This document shows, piece by piece, positions 33,703 to 44,763 of a stretch of 64,000 bases of DNA. Numbering within the stretch: position 1 is the first letter of the stretch; every line of letters starts with the position of its first letter. The translations under genes were made by a program, and so were the position numbers. This DNA comes from Sanghuangporus weigelae (Eukaryota > Basidiomycota > Agaricomycetes > Hymenochaetales > Hymenochaetaceae), in assembly GCA_033182465.1 (NCBI GenBank), contig CP137326.1, positions 1,240,001 through 1,304,000 of the forward strand, read 5' to 3'. The notes below the pieces were generated by a model that was not told where the DNA came from, did not search any database, and worked only from the letters and a program-made list of their open reading frames with translations.

Positions 33703-35312
33703 GACAAGGAATCGAAAGAGTCAAACTATCTACTTATATAGGCTTCGAGCGCGTGAAAGGTCTACTCTAATAAGGAATCACATGACGAGGGAGCGGGGTG
33801 ATTAGTGAGCCTGGTAGAACGTCGTAGAACATTCTAACGAGTGGATGAGTAATCACAAAGAAAATAAAAGAAAAGAAAAGGAAAAGAATATTAAAATCAA
33901 AGGATGACGTAAGAAAAGAAAAAGGAAAATGTTCGAGTCCTAACAAGGCCGGAGTCTCGGTCTGTCTCAAGGGAGTCTTCCGGATCACCCTTCTTTGTTC
34001 AGTTTCCCCGATTCGTTCTCGCTCGCTCCCTATAGGATCGAACACCCTAGCCTGCTAGGATCGCACCTACAGACCTAGTCTGATCGTCCACCCACCCTAT
34101 TGATCATACAACGCAGAAAGAGGCAACTGAAGACATGACGGTACATCGGCACCGCGGAGCAGCGGTGGTCTGACAGATGTCGCCAGTCTGCTTGAACTGA
34201 TGCCTGGAGTAACCTCATTTTTCTAAACTGTCTGGAGGCTTGCCTAAGAGTGTCTGGTTTGAGATAGGCTGAACCCGCTTTCGAATGAGGGGAGTCGGCG
34301 GCCCTATTGGTTGAGCGGCGACTCGAGGAGCGGTGATCGGATAGTCATAAGGAGCGGTGGAGGCGTAGCAGTCGCCGCACGATGGTATACTGTACAGAGT
34401 ACTGAGGGGCCTGTACCGATGTACCGGTACAGGCAAGTGCGGCGCACTACAACGGTCATGAGAGGAGAGATAGGGGCAGAAGCACGATGATGGGCAGCAA
34501 TTATGCACTAGCGTGACAGTGGTGTCACAAGGTGTTCAAAGGAGTTAATTTCATGACATTTACCCTACTTTTTTCACATGCATGATTTAATTTTTCCTGC
34601 ACATTTTACAGCTCAAAAAAAAATTCAGCATTTCAGCATGTAGCCTCTCCATAGCAGGCTACTCAGACATGTAATTAGTTTTTTCTAAAAATGTTTGTTG
34701 TGTTGTGTACGAGTGGATCTGTATTGGGTGTTCAAAGGACCAGTAAATGCCTGTATCTACATTCCCTACAATTGAATGGTGACCAAATATGATTTTGAGG
34801 TTGTGTCTTGTCAAATTTATGCATCAATGTGTGAGCTGAGAAAGGAAGGTGGGGTTAGGCACATGTCACGTCACAGCTTGTCAAGTTTAACTTTCGCCTA
34901 CCTTACTTACAGTAGCATAGTATAAATATATCTACTTTTGAGCCATGCTCAAAGCATGAAGGAATAGCAAAATTCACCTGATTCATTGTTTCTCATTGAG
35001 TTTTACTGAAATTCAGTAGTAAATAATTTCTCTGGATTTAACGGGACATGGTATTTTGCTGCAATTTCACAGCATGATTCATGTGTATTCTATGCACCTA
35101 TGATAAAAATTTCGAGTTGCAAATCAGAGGTTTGAGTGAGTAAATGCAGGGTGTTCAAAGGAAGGGTACTGCTTAAAGGACTAGTGAATGCCTGTATTAT
35201 GCCTGAAAACAGAATACCATCCGCGAATGTAAAGACGATCTTGATGTATGGTAAGATATTCCATTGCGAAATACTCAAGATTGGACAGCGAATAACGATA
35301 TGTAGATCCAAA

Positions 35313-36023
35313 CTACTTTTTCTTGACCTGCTTGATTCTTATTGTTTCGTCTCCAACAAAGACCCCCTACGCAAGGCAGTTCGTAAGGATACCTGAGAGG
35401 ATCTTAGAGAAACAGCTATAACCACATACCTTTCCCTTGTACGGCTCGGGACGTCTAAATGAGCGTACTTTCGCCGCAAACAGTCCGAGCTGATGCTTGT
35501 CCGTGCAACTGATCACAATCTTCGTCGGTAGGGGTACTTCGGCCTTGATGTGCGCAGGAACGGGCACGAACACGGAATGCGAAAACCCGAGCTTCATGTT
35601 CAGACGCTTCCCGCTGTTTCCTTCTGTCGTCCCTCGTGGGTCATCTTCCAACGCTGCACGATATCCTACACCAACGAGATACAAGGGTACGCTGAATCCC
35701 TGGGTCATTCCGGTGATTGCGTTGTTTATAAGTGTACGTGTCGTCCCCCACATTTGTCGTTGTTCCTTCACACCTGGGTCCTCGACTGCAACAGATAGAG
35801 TACGAGGTTCGGGAAACGTGAGCTGCATGAAGGGCTTAAGAGGGACGGATGTGGTGCCCAGTGGACCTTTAACGGTTATTTCGGATGATGAAGGCGTGAG
35901 GATTGCTTCTGGAGGGACCACGATGGGTGTGCGTCCGATATGTGAGACGTGTCCCTGACGACATGCTGATGTACTGAAAAACCGGTGAAGACCTGGCGGT
36001 GGTCGTTGTATTCGCGTGAGCAT
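35313..36023 (-). CDS. Mitochondrial large-subunit ribosomal protein uL6m
   Basis: The N-terminus (MLTRIQRPPPGLHRFFSTSACRQG) is a typical mitochondrial targeting sequence. Then come SHIGRTPIVVPPEA, TVKGPLGTTSVPL, TRTLINNAITGMTQGF and LYLVGVGYRA, the two-domain ribosomal L6 fold, with SHSVFVPVP, TKIVISCTDKHQLGLFAAKVRSFRRPEPYKGK at the rRNA-binding C-terminal half. A last small exon gives GVFVGDETIRIKQVKKK and a stop at 35313. It is a core protein of the mitoribosome large subunit. I chose the ATG at 36023 because the targeting peptide starts there; an upstream ATG at 36125 is open but adds unlikely sequence. The transposon nest ends 116 bp past its stop codon. Confidence 0.9.
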
Positions 36024-36432
36024 AGTGGAGGCTTTTGAAGGACAGACCATCCGCGAGCGCGACAAAGAAAATCCACTTGATCTGCCGCAGCCAAATGTGG
36101 ACACGTCGATCTGCCTCCCCAACAAAAAACATGTACAACTTCAAATAATCGTAAATTCAATCTAATATCAAACAATTCAAAGAGGCTCGCGGATGGCTAT
36201 CATTTGTATCGGATTCACTTATTAGCCAAAAAGTATGGCCATTAGACATTATAGAATCATGTCTCGTCACGATTCAATCCTGGCTGGCATAACAGACCAA
36301 GTACTAGGACCAGATCAGCTTCGAAATATTAGGTTAACAGCCTGAGGCAGTACCAGTTCACATTCACGAAAGAACAATAGTGAATCAGACAAGGAACACA
36401 CGAAGCAGGTAAGAAGAATAGGAAAGTAACTA

Positions 36433-37597
36433 TTAAGATTGATTTCTAAGATAACTGCGCCATATCTGCCATGGAAGTCGCACACTCTCGCGGAGTTGCA
36501 GTTTGGGAGTGAAAACATCAAAATTAGCAGCCTGTAAACGGTTCAAGTAATTCTGCACAGGCACCTGAAAATAAACGAGATATTAGCAAAGAGGCTTGTT
36601 GCACGGAAAGAAGAGAATAGACCGACAGCATTCAAGAAAACAGGCATGGCCTCTCGCGGTACTTCAATTCGCCCATTCTCGTTTTTGAACAACTCTCGAG
36701 CACTGATGAGATGATCATTCGCAATGACTGCAAAATCGTATACAGCATCCGGTAAATTGGCTGCAGCAGGACCGTGTCGGAAGACTTCCTCTTGGTTGAC
36801 GTGATGCGCCGCGGTGATGCTAGCAGGGATGACCATAACGCCTTTAGATGCATGATAAGGTAATGCTCGTAGGAGTGTTGCGATCGTTTGAGCCACGCCG
36901 AGATGCGAAGCTGCGTGTGAATAGGTGTCCGAAGAAGATAGCCCGAGAATGGCCAGGAGGATGTAATTCAGGGTTGAAGTAGTCGACTCGGCGTGAGCTA
37001 GTAGAGTATCCGTGTTAAGATGCGATGGTGAATTTAGCTCGACATCCTTTAAATTTGTCAGAGAGTTAGAATGATGGGAGACAGGCTTCGAACGTACCCT
37101 AGCATCGACGATTCGCCTCAGATGATACGGTGCAATGTGCGCTATTTTTGAAGCATCACGCAGAGCAGCTGCAATGGGATGCTGAGGTGCTCCTAGGTGC
37201 TGAATAACATCTTTCCAGAACTGCATTCGCATTTGTCCAATAAGAGGGTTGGTAACAGAGTCTTGTATCATGGCCAGTTCTAACTTATCAAATTACTTCA
37301 ATAAACAGATGAGGATCAAGCGAACTCTTGGTAGCTACGCACGTAGAATGCTCTAACAGCAAAACATGCTGGCTGAAGATGTTTTGGGAAGAATTGAGAA
37401 GTCAAGTACGCATCTCTATCGTGTTTCATAACGAAATCCCTGCAGTATGCATCCTGGCCTTGTGGCCCAACCGAAGAGCTGTTCGTGCTTGTCGCAAATT
37501 TTCGCGCATGAATAATGCACCCAGCAGTCGTTCTTGAGGCATGATGTCCGCGTCGTGTGTTGAGCAACAGACAGTTTGCGAGATGGGAGCGCGTCAT
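36433..37597 (-). CDS. NDUFAF6-like complex I assembly factor (phytoene/squalene synthase fold)
   Basis: Exon 1 (from 37597) begins with a mitochondrial presequence (MTRSHLANCLLLNTRRGHHASR) and contains CRDFVMKHDRDAYLTSQFFP and CFAVRAFYV. The next exon gives LAMIQDSVTNPLIGQMRMQFWKD, the hallmark of the NDUFAF6 branch of the phytoene synthase fold. Then come HPIAAALRDA, HAESTTSTLNYILLAILG, HLGVAQTIATLLRALPYHA, and a last exon VPVQNYLNRLQAANFDVF ending LPWQIWRSYL. The Asp-rich prenyl-diphosphate sites of true phytoene synthases are not seen, as in NDUFAF6, which acts in complex I assembly in the mitochondrial matrix. Start codons of this gene and SDHAF1 are 114 bp apart. Confidence 0.85.
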
Positions 37598-37711
37598 GAG
37601 TGTTTGAGCTCAAGACGCGGACCTGAGAAGTTCAGCGTGAGGCGCGTCTCGCAAGGTGACGACGACCTTGATCTTGACCATCTCTAGTATCCTCATGCAT
37701 CCAGCCAAATC
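37598..37711. promoter_or_regulatory. Bidirectional promoter, NDUFAF6-like / SDHAF1-like
   Basis: 114 bp between start codons of two respiratory-complex assembly factors (complex I and complex II). Shared control is likely from spacing alone. Confidence 0.5.
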
Positions 37712-38073
37712 ATGGCCCTAAGGAGGTCTGGTTTACAGAAAGAAGTGCTTACTCTCTATCGCCGGTTAGTATTCTCAATATAATTGCTAAGATTACTGTC
37801 TAAATAGTTGCTAGAGCTCTACGACTGATTCGTACCAAACCAGTCCACACACAACCGAAATTCAGTGCTTACATTCGATATACATTTCATCGTAACGCCC
37901 AAAGCATCTCGTCGAGAGACATAAATGCAATCGAACACTTGTTAAGACTTGGTCGGAGGCAAGTAGAACAGCTGGAGGACGCATCCGTCACGGATTTTCA
38001 GTTGGGAGGAAAAGAAATGCAAGAATGGGTCACACAGAATCCAGGTCGGCGAAGTCGCCATAATGATGAATAG
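37712..38073 (+). CDS. SDHAF1-like succinate dehydrogenase assembly factor (LYR protein)
   Basis: A small two-exon gene of about 104 residues. Exon 1 (37712-37764) gives MALRRSGLQKEVLTLYRR; the intron 37765-37814 (GTTAGT to CTAG) splits an Arg codon; exon 2 continues ALRLIRTKP, FSAYIRYTFHRNAQSIS, DINAIEHLLRLGRRQVEQLED and ends HNDE at 38073. The LYR tripeptide followed by RxxLR, the aromatic FxxYIR stretch and the RRQxExLE tail fit SDHAF1/Sdh6. The protein guides Fe-S clusters into the succinate dehydrogenase iron-sulfur subunit in mitochondria. It is too short and too split to show as a long open frame. Confidence 0.85.
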
Positions 38074-38133
38074 ATTCATGCAACAGATGTACGCAGTTCC
38101 ATAGAGAGCAAGAAATTATTAGACATGACTAGT

Positions 38134-39013
38134 TTATGCTGCTGGTGCCGGTGCCGCCGGTGCTGCTGGTGGTTCTGCTACTCCGTCCACTGGTGGTTGC
38201 GCTGAAGGCGCGGCCACGGGACTCTTTTTCGACCTTCTGATTCTCCGTCCTCTCGTAGGCGCCTCAATACGGGAGGAAATCGATTCATCTGCGGAGCCTG
38301 CCTCGGTGCTCTGCTTTGTCACGGCACGGCGCTCTTCCTTTGCTTTTTGTCGTTCGTGTTCTATCGAGTAGGCCTGTTCGTACGCTAGCCTACGTTCATT
38401 AAGGATTGTTTTTATACGAGCCATCGTTTTTCTGCACTGATAATTGGTAACACAAGTTATGACCAGATCAGTTGTAAGGAGAAGTGTAACGTACACGCTT
38501 GTCCTTTTCTCCCGTATCTAAATGACCATCAACGACGCCCAGTCGTTTTGCCTCCGTCGCTTGTGTCGCAAGAAGGTTACGCTCGCGAAGGACGATGTAC
38601 CATAGCGTATGTAGGTCCTTGAATGACTTCCGACGTAGTTCAGTCGCATTCCAGCTGCGTCCTGAAAGGAATATATGGTGAAAAGGCCAGCTCAAGGATA
38701 AAACTTGAAAACTCATACCCATTTTCGTCCCAGCCTTCTCGATCGATTGCACAGTCTCATACTCGAAAGAAAGACCTCCTTCGGATGGGACCTTTCGGAA
38801 GAAGGCGTAAAGACCATGCTCTGGGTTTACCTGCACATCTAGTTGCGGACGCGTAGGTGGTTCCTTCTCCTTAGCTGCTAAAAAGGATTCATATCGTTCT
38901 CGCTGTTGTTCCTCTGACTCCTCTATAGTTCCAGAAACTTCAGTCGCAAGACACCTGCGGATATTCGGCAGCAATGCAGGAATCCTGCGCGCGGCGTGTA
39001 GCTTGCAGAGCAT
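38134..39013 (-). CDS. Mitochondrial large-subunit ribosomal protein uL29m (MRPL4/MRPL47)
   Basis: After a presequence ([20 protein letters not shown]), an acidic linker and [11 protein letters not shown], the family core reads [21 protein letters not shown] and [19 protein letters not shown], the L29-type helix pair with the GRSW start unique to the mitochondrial version. A further exon ([18 protein letters not shown]) completes the core. The C-terminal tail is Ala/Pro-rich and ends at 38134. It binds near the polypeptide exit of the mitoribosome. Two introns are seen. Confidence 0.88.
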
Positions 39014-39157
39014 GGTGATTGCCAATTGACCGTTTCGGGTGAAGAACTGACGCGACGATCCTTTGATTACCAAGTACAATGATCGGCTCTCGAGTCTAAC
39101 TTCATTCCTTCGTTCCAGAATATACGCGATTGTGCATGTTGTGCTCTGTCCACCACG
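39014..39157. promoter_or_regulatory. Bidirectional promoter, uL29m / DDHD phospholipase
   Basis: 144 bp between divergent start codons; no named motif. Confidence 0.4.
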
Positions 39158-42100
39158 ATGTCCGACTGTGAAGAGACCCCTCCTCCGCTGGATGTGAGAT
39201 GGATGAGACCAGTGGCCTCATCCGCAATTCTAGAACTTCCTATTGCTCCAGTCGTCGTATCGGCCCAGAAAGACTGGCAGGCATTTACAGCGCAAGAGAG
39301 TGACGAATGTGAACATGCGTGGCGAAGTTTATCGGACGAAGAACGCACAGCAGCTGAGGAAAGCAATGACTCGGACAGTGTTGAAAGAAATGCAGAAGAT
39401 ATTGAAGACGAAGACGAGGACACCATTGGCGTCTCTATCGCAGAAGACAAATTATTTGAAGTGGACGTCAGGAGTATGCGTGTGAGTCTTCTCGCGTTCA
39501 GGTTATCTCGTGTATTAATATTGATCACTGTGTACCAGCTTCGTCCCATATACTGGAAGATGAATGCTGCCCCGATAAAGGTCATTCGTGGATGCTGGTT
39601 CTATGATGACGTCAGTGCCACCTATAATCTGTATTTCCAGTCTTCATTGCAACAATATGAACGTCTGATTTTAGCGACATCCAGTTGAACGAGATCTGGC
39701 GAAACAGTTAGAGGAGCTATATTCTGTCGTCAAACCTTGGCTTCCGTCTTATGAACTTGAGCTTTCTACGGCATTTGAGCAGGGCTTTGAAGCACATGCT
39801 AAGCTAAAGCAGTCCCTTGATGATGTACGGAGCGTCGTGTTTGAGGATAGCTCCAAAGCATATATTGTACAGTAAGTACATCTCCTTGTCCATACGTACA
39901 AGCGTGCTGATAATTACTGAAGGAACACGTCGAGGCGTTACTTCTCATTCTTCCCTACCTCGTCTGCGAAACCGTCAACACCATCTTTCTACCCAGGATC
40001 CATTATGGCGTATAGAGGCTATGAAGCCGCTGTGGCAGCTTCATCTCCAGTGAACAGACCAAGATCTTCAAGCCTACCGTCAAAACGCAAAGTTGATATC
40101 GAAGAATCTGGATACCAATCAGATGGCGTGTCGGCTTCTCCTGTTGAGGAGAACAGAGAAGTCAAATTTGTTGATAATGCTGATAAACGATGGAAGAACT
40201 CTCAGCGACGGAAGTCTTCCACTCCAGTGGGCAACGAAGACCCCGAGGATAGTGTGACAGACCTCGTTTTGATTATCCATGGAATCGGACAAGGGGTTTG
40301 GCGCATTCTCACTTTCCAGCATCGTGGTATCTAATAGTAATCCTCCCTGGTCACAGCGTGTTGCTCAGTATGAAGGATACAACTTCGTATACGCAGCCAA
40401 TCTTTTTAGACAGATTGCCCGGTATTGTTGCCCTTGCTGATGCACGTCCCTCTGCTCTCTGACGAGAGCAACCTATTAGAAAACAGTCTACCACTCCGGC
40501 TCTTGCGTCCATTATGCGTGGGCGCCGATTACAGTTTCTTCCTGTTCAGTGGCGACTGAGCTTCCAACTGACGGCCGCCGAAGAAAGACGGCGCGAGGCG
40601 GAGGGCCTAGATAATGTATTCACACTGGATGGTAACAAGGTCCTGTGTATTCAAATCTACTATTGATTAACATTATTCCGTAGATATCACGATCAAGAAT
40701 ACCGTTCCTTACGTGCGAGAACTGATGAACAACGTGTTGATTGATATCCCTTACTTTCTGAGGCAAGTTCTATCAGATTTCTTCTTCTTTTTCTTCTGAG
40801 TAGGACACTATTTTTTAGTCAGCACAAAGAGAGAATGATAGAAGCAGTACGCATCATGTTCTCAGCTATGATTTGACTATATTCTCATCTCGAATATAGG
40901 TAGTCAGGCAAGCGTATGTCTCCTTACCTTTTAACTTATATAATGTCTTCTCGGCTTACTAGAAAGGCACTCTCAGGAATCGCATATATCGAATGTGGTG
41001 TGCGCGGAATCCAGAATTTGATAAGACCGGTCGAGTGGTGCGTTTACTCGCTTTATCTAAACAAATACTCACCAGACGTATTGTTTAAACCAGCATATCC
41101 TGGCACATTCTCTGGGCGCGGCCCTCGCGGGCCATATCTTGAGCAATCAACCGACTATACAACCTCCACTTTCCAGCATGGAGCCCGAATATATCCGCAA
41201 TTGTTCAAAATTGTTTCTGTTCAATACATCGTAGGCCTATGCACGTTTCTGTCAAGGCTGTAAACCCTCGAATCTTCGTTTCATGCAGATGTCTCTTTAT
41301 GACCGGGAGCCCATTCCCCCTCTTTGTCCATATTAACCGGACGCAACTTATTGCGAGGAAGGTGTGGTGCCCTATGACACACCAATATTGGTCACTAATC
41401 ATGCATCAAGGGACGCGAACGAACAATGAATTCTCCACCTGACGAGGCTGTAAGTACCGAAATTCACCTATAATATCTACGTGTTCATTTTCAGCCAGTA
41501 TGACAAAGAAGGACTCTTTGGATGTCTTGCTGTAAGTGCCTTCTCCTCATCAGGGAGAAATGTCTAATTGACTCTGATGCTCAGGTCGATTCGGTTTATA
41601 ACATTTTCAACCCGTCGGATCCAATAGCGTACGTTCTCCGAGAAGAAGTGGATAAGATTCTGAGACTCACAATTAAGCAGATATTTGCTGAATGCTACGG
41701 TTGACGCTAGGTGAGCTAAGGTGACGTATTATTGGCTTGTGCTAAGAGAGCATGATCTAGAAAAGCGAGGGAACTACCACCATCTGTCATAAAGACTGTC
41801 ACTACTCCTATGTTTACTTCCTTCTCGACACGCGTTTCCAGGCTATTTGAAGGAGTTGTTTCAACTTCACCTCGTTCCCGCAGCCCATCAAGACCACGAA
41901 TGCCGCCTAACTCACCAAGTGGCTTCGAGCTTGGAGGTGCGACGGATGTCTCAGAGGCATCGAAGGAAGAACGACGGTATGCCTCAGAACGTCTTTGCAT
42001 GCATCTCGGGACTGATGTACGTACCATCAGCTTTATGGCGTTGAATCCCCATGGCACACTTGATTTTGTCCTTCCTTCGGAGGGGAATCTCAGCAGTTAC

Positions 42101-42358
42101 TTCGGTTAGTGCAGGCATCCATTTTATCCGCGCATCATCTTATGAATGACTTGTCTTCGGCAGACATGATCACGGTGAGCTCGATTCCCCAGTTTAACTT
42201 ACGCCATAATGGCGACTGATTCATCGCGTTAGGCACATTCTGCATACTGGTCTGATCCAAATCTAGCAGCTTTCATATTAGCAGAAATATTCGCTCGGAA
42301 AGAGGATCTGGCTAGAACGGGACTAAGTATAGAGACGACGATGTCGCTTGTTAGATGA
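39158..42358 (+). CDS. DDHD-domain phospholipase A1 (PA-PLA1 family)
   Basis: The N-terminus contains PPPLDVRWM, typical of the family's WWE-like start, then an acidic stretch and [25 protein letters not shown] Ser-rich linker precedes [11 protein letters not shown], then [34 protein letters not shown]. The nucleophile region reads [12 protein letters not shown], so the GxSxG-type motif begins with Ala (A-H-S-L-G). The DDHD part gives [17 protein letters not shown], then [14 protein letters not shown] and after an intron [24 protein letters not shown], with Asp and His at the conserved places. Family members cleave phosphatidic acid or cardiolipin; yeast Ddl1 is mitochondrial. It sits beside four mitochondrial genes, which would suit a Ddl1-like role, but this is inference. 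Many introns. Confidence 0.85.
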
Positions 42359-42887
42359 CATCTGTCATGAGAAGATCGTACTTGTACTAGAGGTACAGAA
42401 ATCAGCGAAACATATGCATTGTATACATACATAGCACAACTTAGCTAGATCTAGACCAGGCAGTATATGTACATTTAAGTGAGGCAAATATGCAATGTCT
42501 CTGCACGTCTTACACTTGTTTTCTTCACTTCTGAAATGTCATACTATGTTTCAGAGCAATCTGGTATCTCTTCGTCTATCTACTTTACAGCGCAGATCTC
42601 GTCCGCATCTTCCACAATACCTCGCCTCGGCGAATCTTCGTTCGACGCATCCTTAGCCAGCAATGTGGAGACCGGCCACTCATGCTCACGCGCTCAAGAA
42701 TTTTGGCACAGATTACCCTGAGTCGAATCCGACTCCGTTCCGCAACACGACATAGTTCCGAAGTTATTTTCTTGATGCACATTCAAGGTCGCGACTGTTG
42801 GATGATGCGGAATTATTCATTTAGCTCCAGTATATATTTCGGGGACTCGAAAACACGTATCCGCACCTCCATTCTCCAACGAGCAAC
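42359..42887. other. Intergenic / GH131 promoter region
   Basis: About 530 bp without a recognisable gene. The end near 42830 has TATATTTCG about 55 bp before the GH131 start codon, a possible TATA-like box. Confidence 0.35.
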
Positions 42888-44252
42888 ATGAAGTACGCTC
42901 TCATCGCTTCATTGCTATTCGCTGCAACAGCTCGAGCAAGTATAGTATGGAGGGGGATATTCAATTCGTCGTCCACCGTCGCTGACTTTGATAAATGTAA
43001 GAGGTTTGGACTCTTCTTGTCACAGAAACGCCAATGAACATTTGAAACGCAAAGGGTCTTGGTCAAATCAAATACAGCCATGGCAGTGGTACATTCATGG
43101 ATCGGGAGCAACATCAACGTACCTTGGGCTCTCGCCTAGCTTCAAGAATCCGGCGGACACCAGTGACGCTCAAGGCATCAGAATAACAATCGTATGTCAT
43201 AATAGTCCACAGAGTCTATCGACCACGGGTTGATTTCTTCCTCTCAACCCTAGGACGGCACAGCGTTCTGGAATGGACAAACCATGGAACGTTCCGAAAT
43301 TATTCCCCAGACGTCAGCCAACCTCGGAACCGGTCACCTTTTCTACCACTTCTCTTTGTCGACTTCTACCACGAATCCTCCAAATCCAGGGTTTGAGCAT
43401 CAGATCGCCTTCTTTGAGGTAAGGATAAGATAAAATTCCCGCCATTTGACTCTGACGTAGTGTGTGCAGAGTCACTTTACCGAGATCAAGTACGGACTTT
43501 TGTCGGGTGCATCGGGAACCTCGGATAATACACTTCGGTCTGTCTTTGTTACCTCATGTCTTGATGTTTCCAACTGATTCACGTCCGTTAGGTGGTGCGT
43601 TGGCGGTGTGACGCATTGGTCTACGCCTCTGACTGCCAACACATGGTACAACTTTGCGTACGACATCGACTTCGGAGCAGGAACTGTTGCCCTTTGGCAA
43701 TCTACCGATTCCGCTCCCTTGACCCAGGTCGTTGGACCTGTATCCGCGTGAGTGTAACTCCGTGCCCCTCAGAGTCTGCGAAGGACTCACCCAGTTTGGA
43801 ATTCCTTAATTCAGCTCCACCTCTACAAACTCAGCGGACTGGCATATAGGCCAATTGCGTCTGCCTAACGGTGGAACAAATCCTGCACCAGAAGACTGGT
43901 TTTGGTCTGGCATTTTCGTTGAATCTGGACCGATCACCACGAGTATTGAAGGGCCCCTCCCTGGTCAGGGCGGCTCTACTGGGCCAGAACCGTCTACAAG
44001 TGCACCGGTTACGACTGCCGCCCCGACCACTTCAGAGCTGACTTCGGTCCCTGTCCCAAGCACCACATCGACGGCGAGTGGCCCGCTTCAAACTCAATGG
44101 GGTCAGTGTGGAGGAACAGGCTTCACGTAAGTGCTCGACATTGTAGAGTTTCCATACTCTAACCATGGGTTTTCAGCGGACCGACTACATGCGCAGCAGG
44201 TCTTACCTGTGTTGCGGTTTCGCCTCCTTACTACTATCAGTGCCAAGCCTAG
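42888..44252 (+). CDS. Secreted GH131 beta-glucanase with C-terminal CBM1
   Basis: A signal peptide (MKYALIASLLFAATARA) is followed by the GH131 catalytic domain: SIVWRGIFNSS, WQWYIHGSGATSTYLGL, DGTAFWNGQTMERSEIIPQ, HLFYHFSLST, GFEHQIAFFE-SHFTEIKYGL, GASGTSDNTLR, TWYNFAYDIDFGAGTVALWQST, SADWHIGQLRLP and EDWFWSGIFVESG. A Ser/Thr/Pro linker of about 50 residues leads to a fungal cellulose-binding module (TQWGQCGGTGFT, intron, GPTTCAAGLTC and YYYQCQA) with its conserved aromatic and Cys residues. GH131 enzymes act on beta-1,3-, beta-1,6- and beta-1,4-glucans, and the CBM1 directs the enzyme to cellulose. The protein supports a plant-wall-degrading lifestyle. At least six introns. Confidence 0.92.
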
Positions 44253-44763
44253 ACTTGATGTTCGAATAATCAACTGGGATTTTGAGTATCCATTTTCGAT
44301 GTTCTTTTGTCTTGTTCTCAAAGGGCGATAAATACGGAGGTTGCTAATGAAATGGTATATCAATTTTCATCATTTTGTAATATTCGACTTTCAAGGACCT
44401 ACGAAACAAGCTTGGACCAAGGGTACACGGTAAATCTTCAGACCCAGACCAAGATTCCGAAAAGCTGGGTGCAGCGGGTTCAAGTGCATGTCGAAAGATT
44501 AAAGATTGGAAAACCGAGTAACGTTGCTAGTCGTCCTGTAAACTAAGCACTGGGGTCCAGCACCTCAAAGTTCATCAAACTTGCAAAGATACTATTCCAG
44601 AGACAAAACTTCGCTGCTGTACATCAACGTAGCAAGAATCAAGGCTGCTAGTGCTACGTTACGACAAGATCGACGTGGCTAAGTAAAGGAAACTCATGTG
44701 ACGACGATCACGACTGAGATGATAGTCTCGACTCAGTGTCCTCACCACTGTATTCAAACTACA
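44253..44763. other. Intergenic region, no gene seen
   Basis: About 510 bp between the GH131 stop and the cofactor D start. Short open frames without features. Confidence 0.4.

Larger units (their letters stand above)
30346..34451 (-). mobile_element. LTR-retroelement fossil, rearranged, inserted in X
   Basis: Ends are TGTAGACTATC (left) and GGCGCACTACA (right), flanked by ACGG (30342-30345 and 34452-34455), so the borders look like an LTR-type insertion. Inside, two arms of about 0.85-0.95 kb (30346-31290 and about 31860-32708) are inverted copies with visible divergence. A plus-oriented LTR-like segment runs about 31289-32708, with a TATATATAGACC box near 32040. A matching LTR start lies inverted at the right border (34451 leftwards for about 220 bp). 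Between 32709 and about 33340 a minus-strand frame of gag-like composition is seen. No pol domain is visible. It is broken, and older than the tandem repeat to its left by the divergence of its arms. Confidence 0.5.
26804..34755 (+). mobile_element. Non-autonomous TIR element X, same family as Y, inserted in W
   Basis: The left end reads TACAGGCATTCATTTACTAG (26804) and the right end is the inverse of TACAGGCATTTACTGGTCC (34755). Own segments are 26804-26834, 29858-30345 and 34456-34755, about 819 bp. These align with Y in inverse orientation over the whole length. It was split twice by LTR-type insertions, each flanked by a short duplication. No coding frame and no clear target-site duplication. 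Confidence 0.75.
26363..34903. mobile_element. TA-flanked mariner-like element W, inserted in Y
   Basis: The left end AGGTAGGCAAAAGTTAAACT and the right end (inverse of AGGTAGGCGAAAGTTAAACT) form inverted repeats of about 26 bp. Both borders are flanked by TA (26361-26362 and 34904-34905), as expected for Tc1/mariner-type insertion. The element's own DNA is 26363-26803 and 34756-34903, about 589 bp, without a transposase frame, so it is non-autonomous. Cutting it out together with one TA rejoins the two parts of element Y into sequence matching the uninterrupted copy X at the same place. Confidence 0.75.
25824..35196 (-). mobile_element. Non-autonomous TIR element Y (outermost), split by later insertions
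   Basis: The left end reads TACAGGCATTTACTGGTCC (25824) and the right end is the inverse of TACAGGCATTCACTAGTCC (35196). Its own DNA is 25824-26362 and 34906-35196, about 830 bp in all, with no coding frame. The rest is a later TA-flanked insertion. The subterminal motif CCTTTGAACACC occurs at 25841 and 26026 and inverted near 35150. A second copy (X, inside) has the same parts in opposite orientation and about 819 bp. No clear target-site duplication is seen at the outer borders. The family is a DNA transposon of unknown superfamily; it does not begin with CACTA. Confidence 0.75.

Noticed and set aside
25824-35196. A Polinton or Helitron-type element filling the whole 9.4 kb
   Set aside because: No polymerase, helicase, capsid or integrase frame exists; the length is explained by nested small elements.
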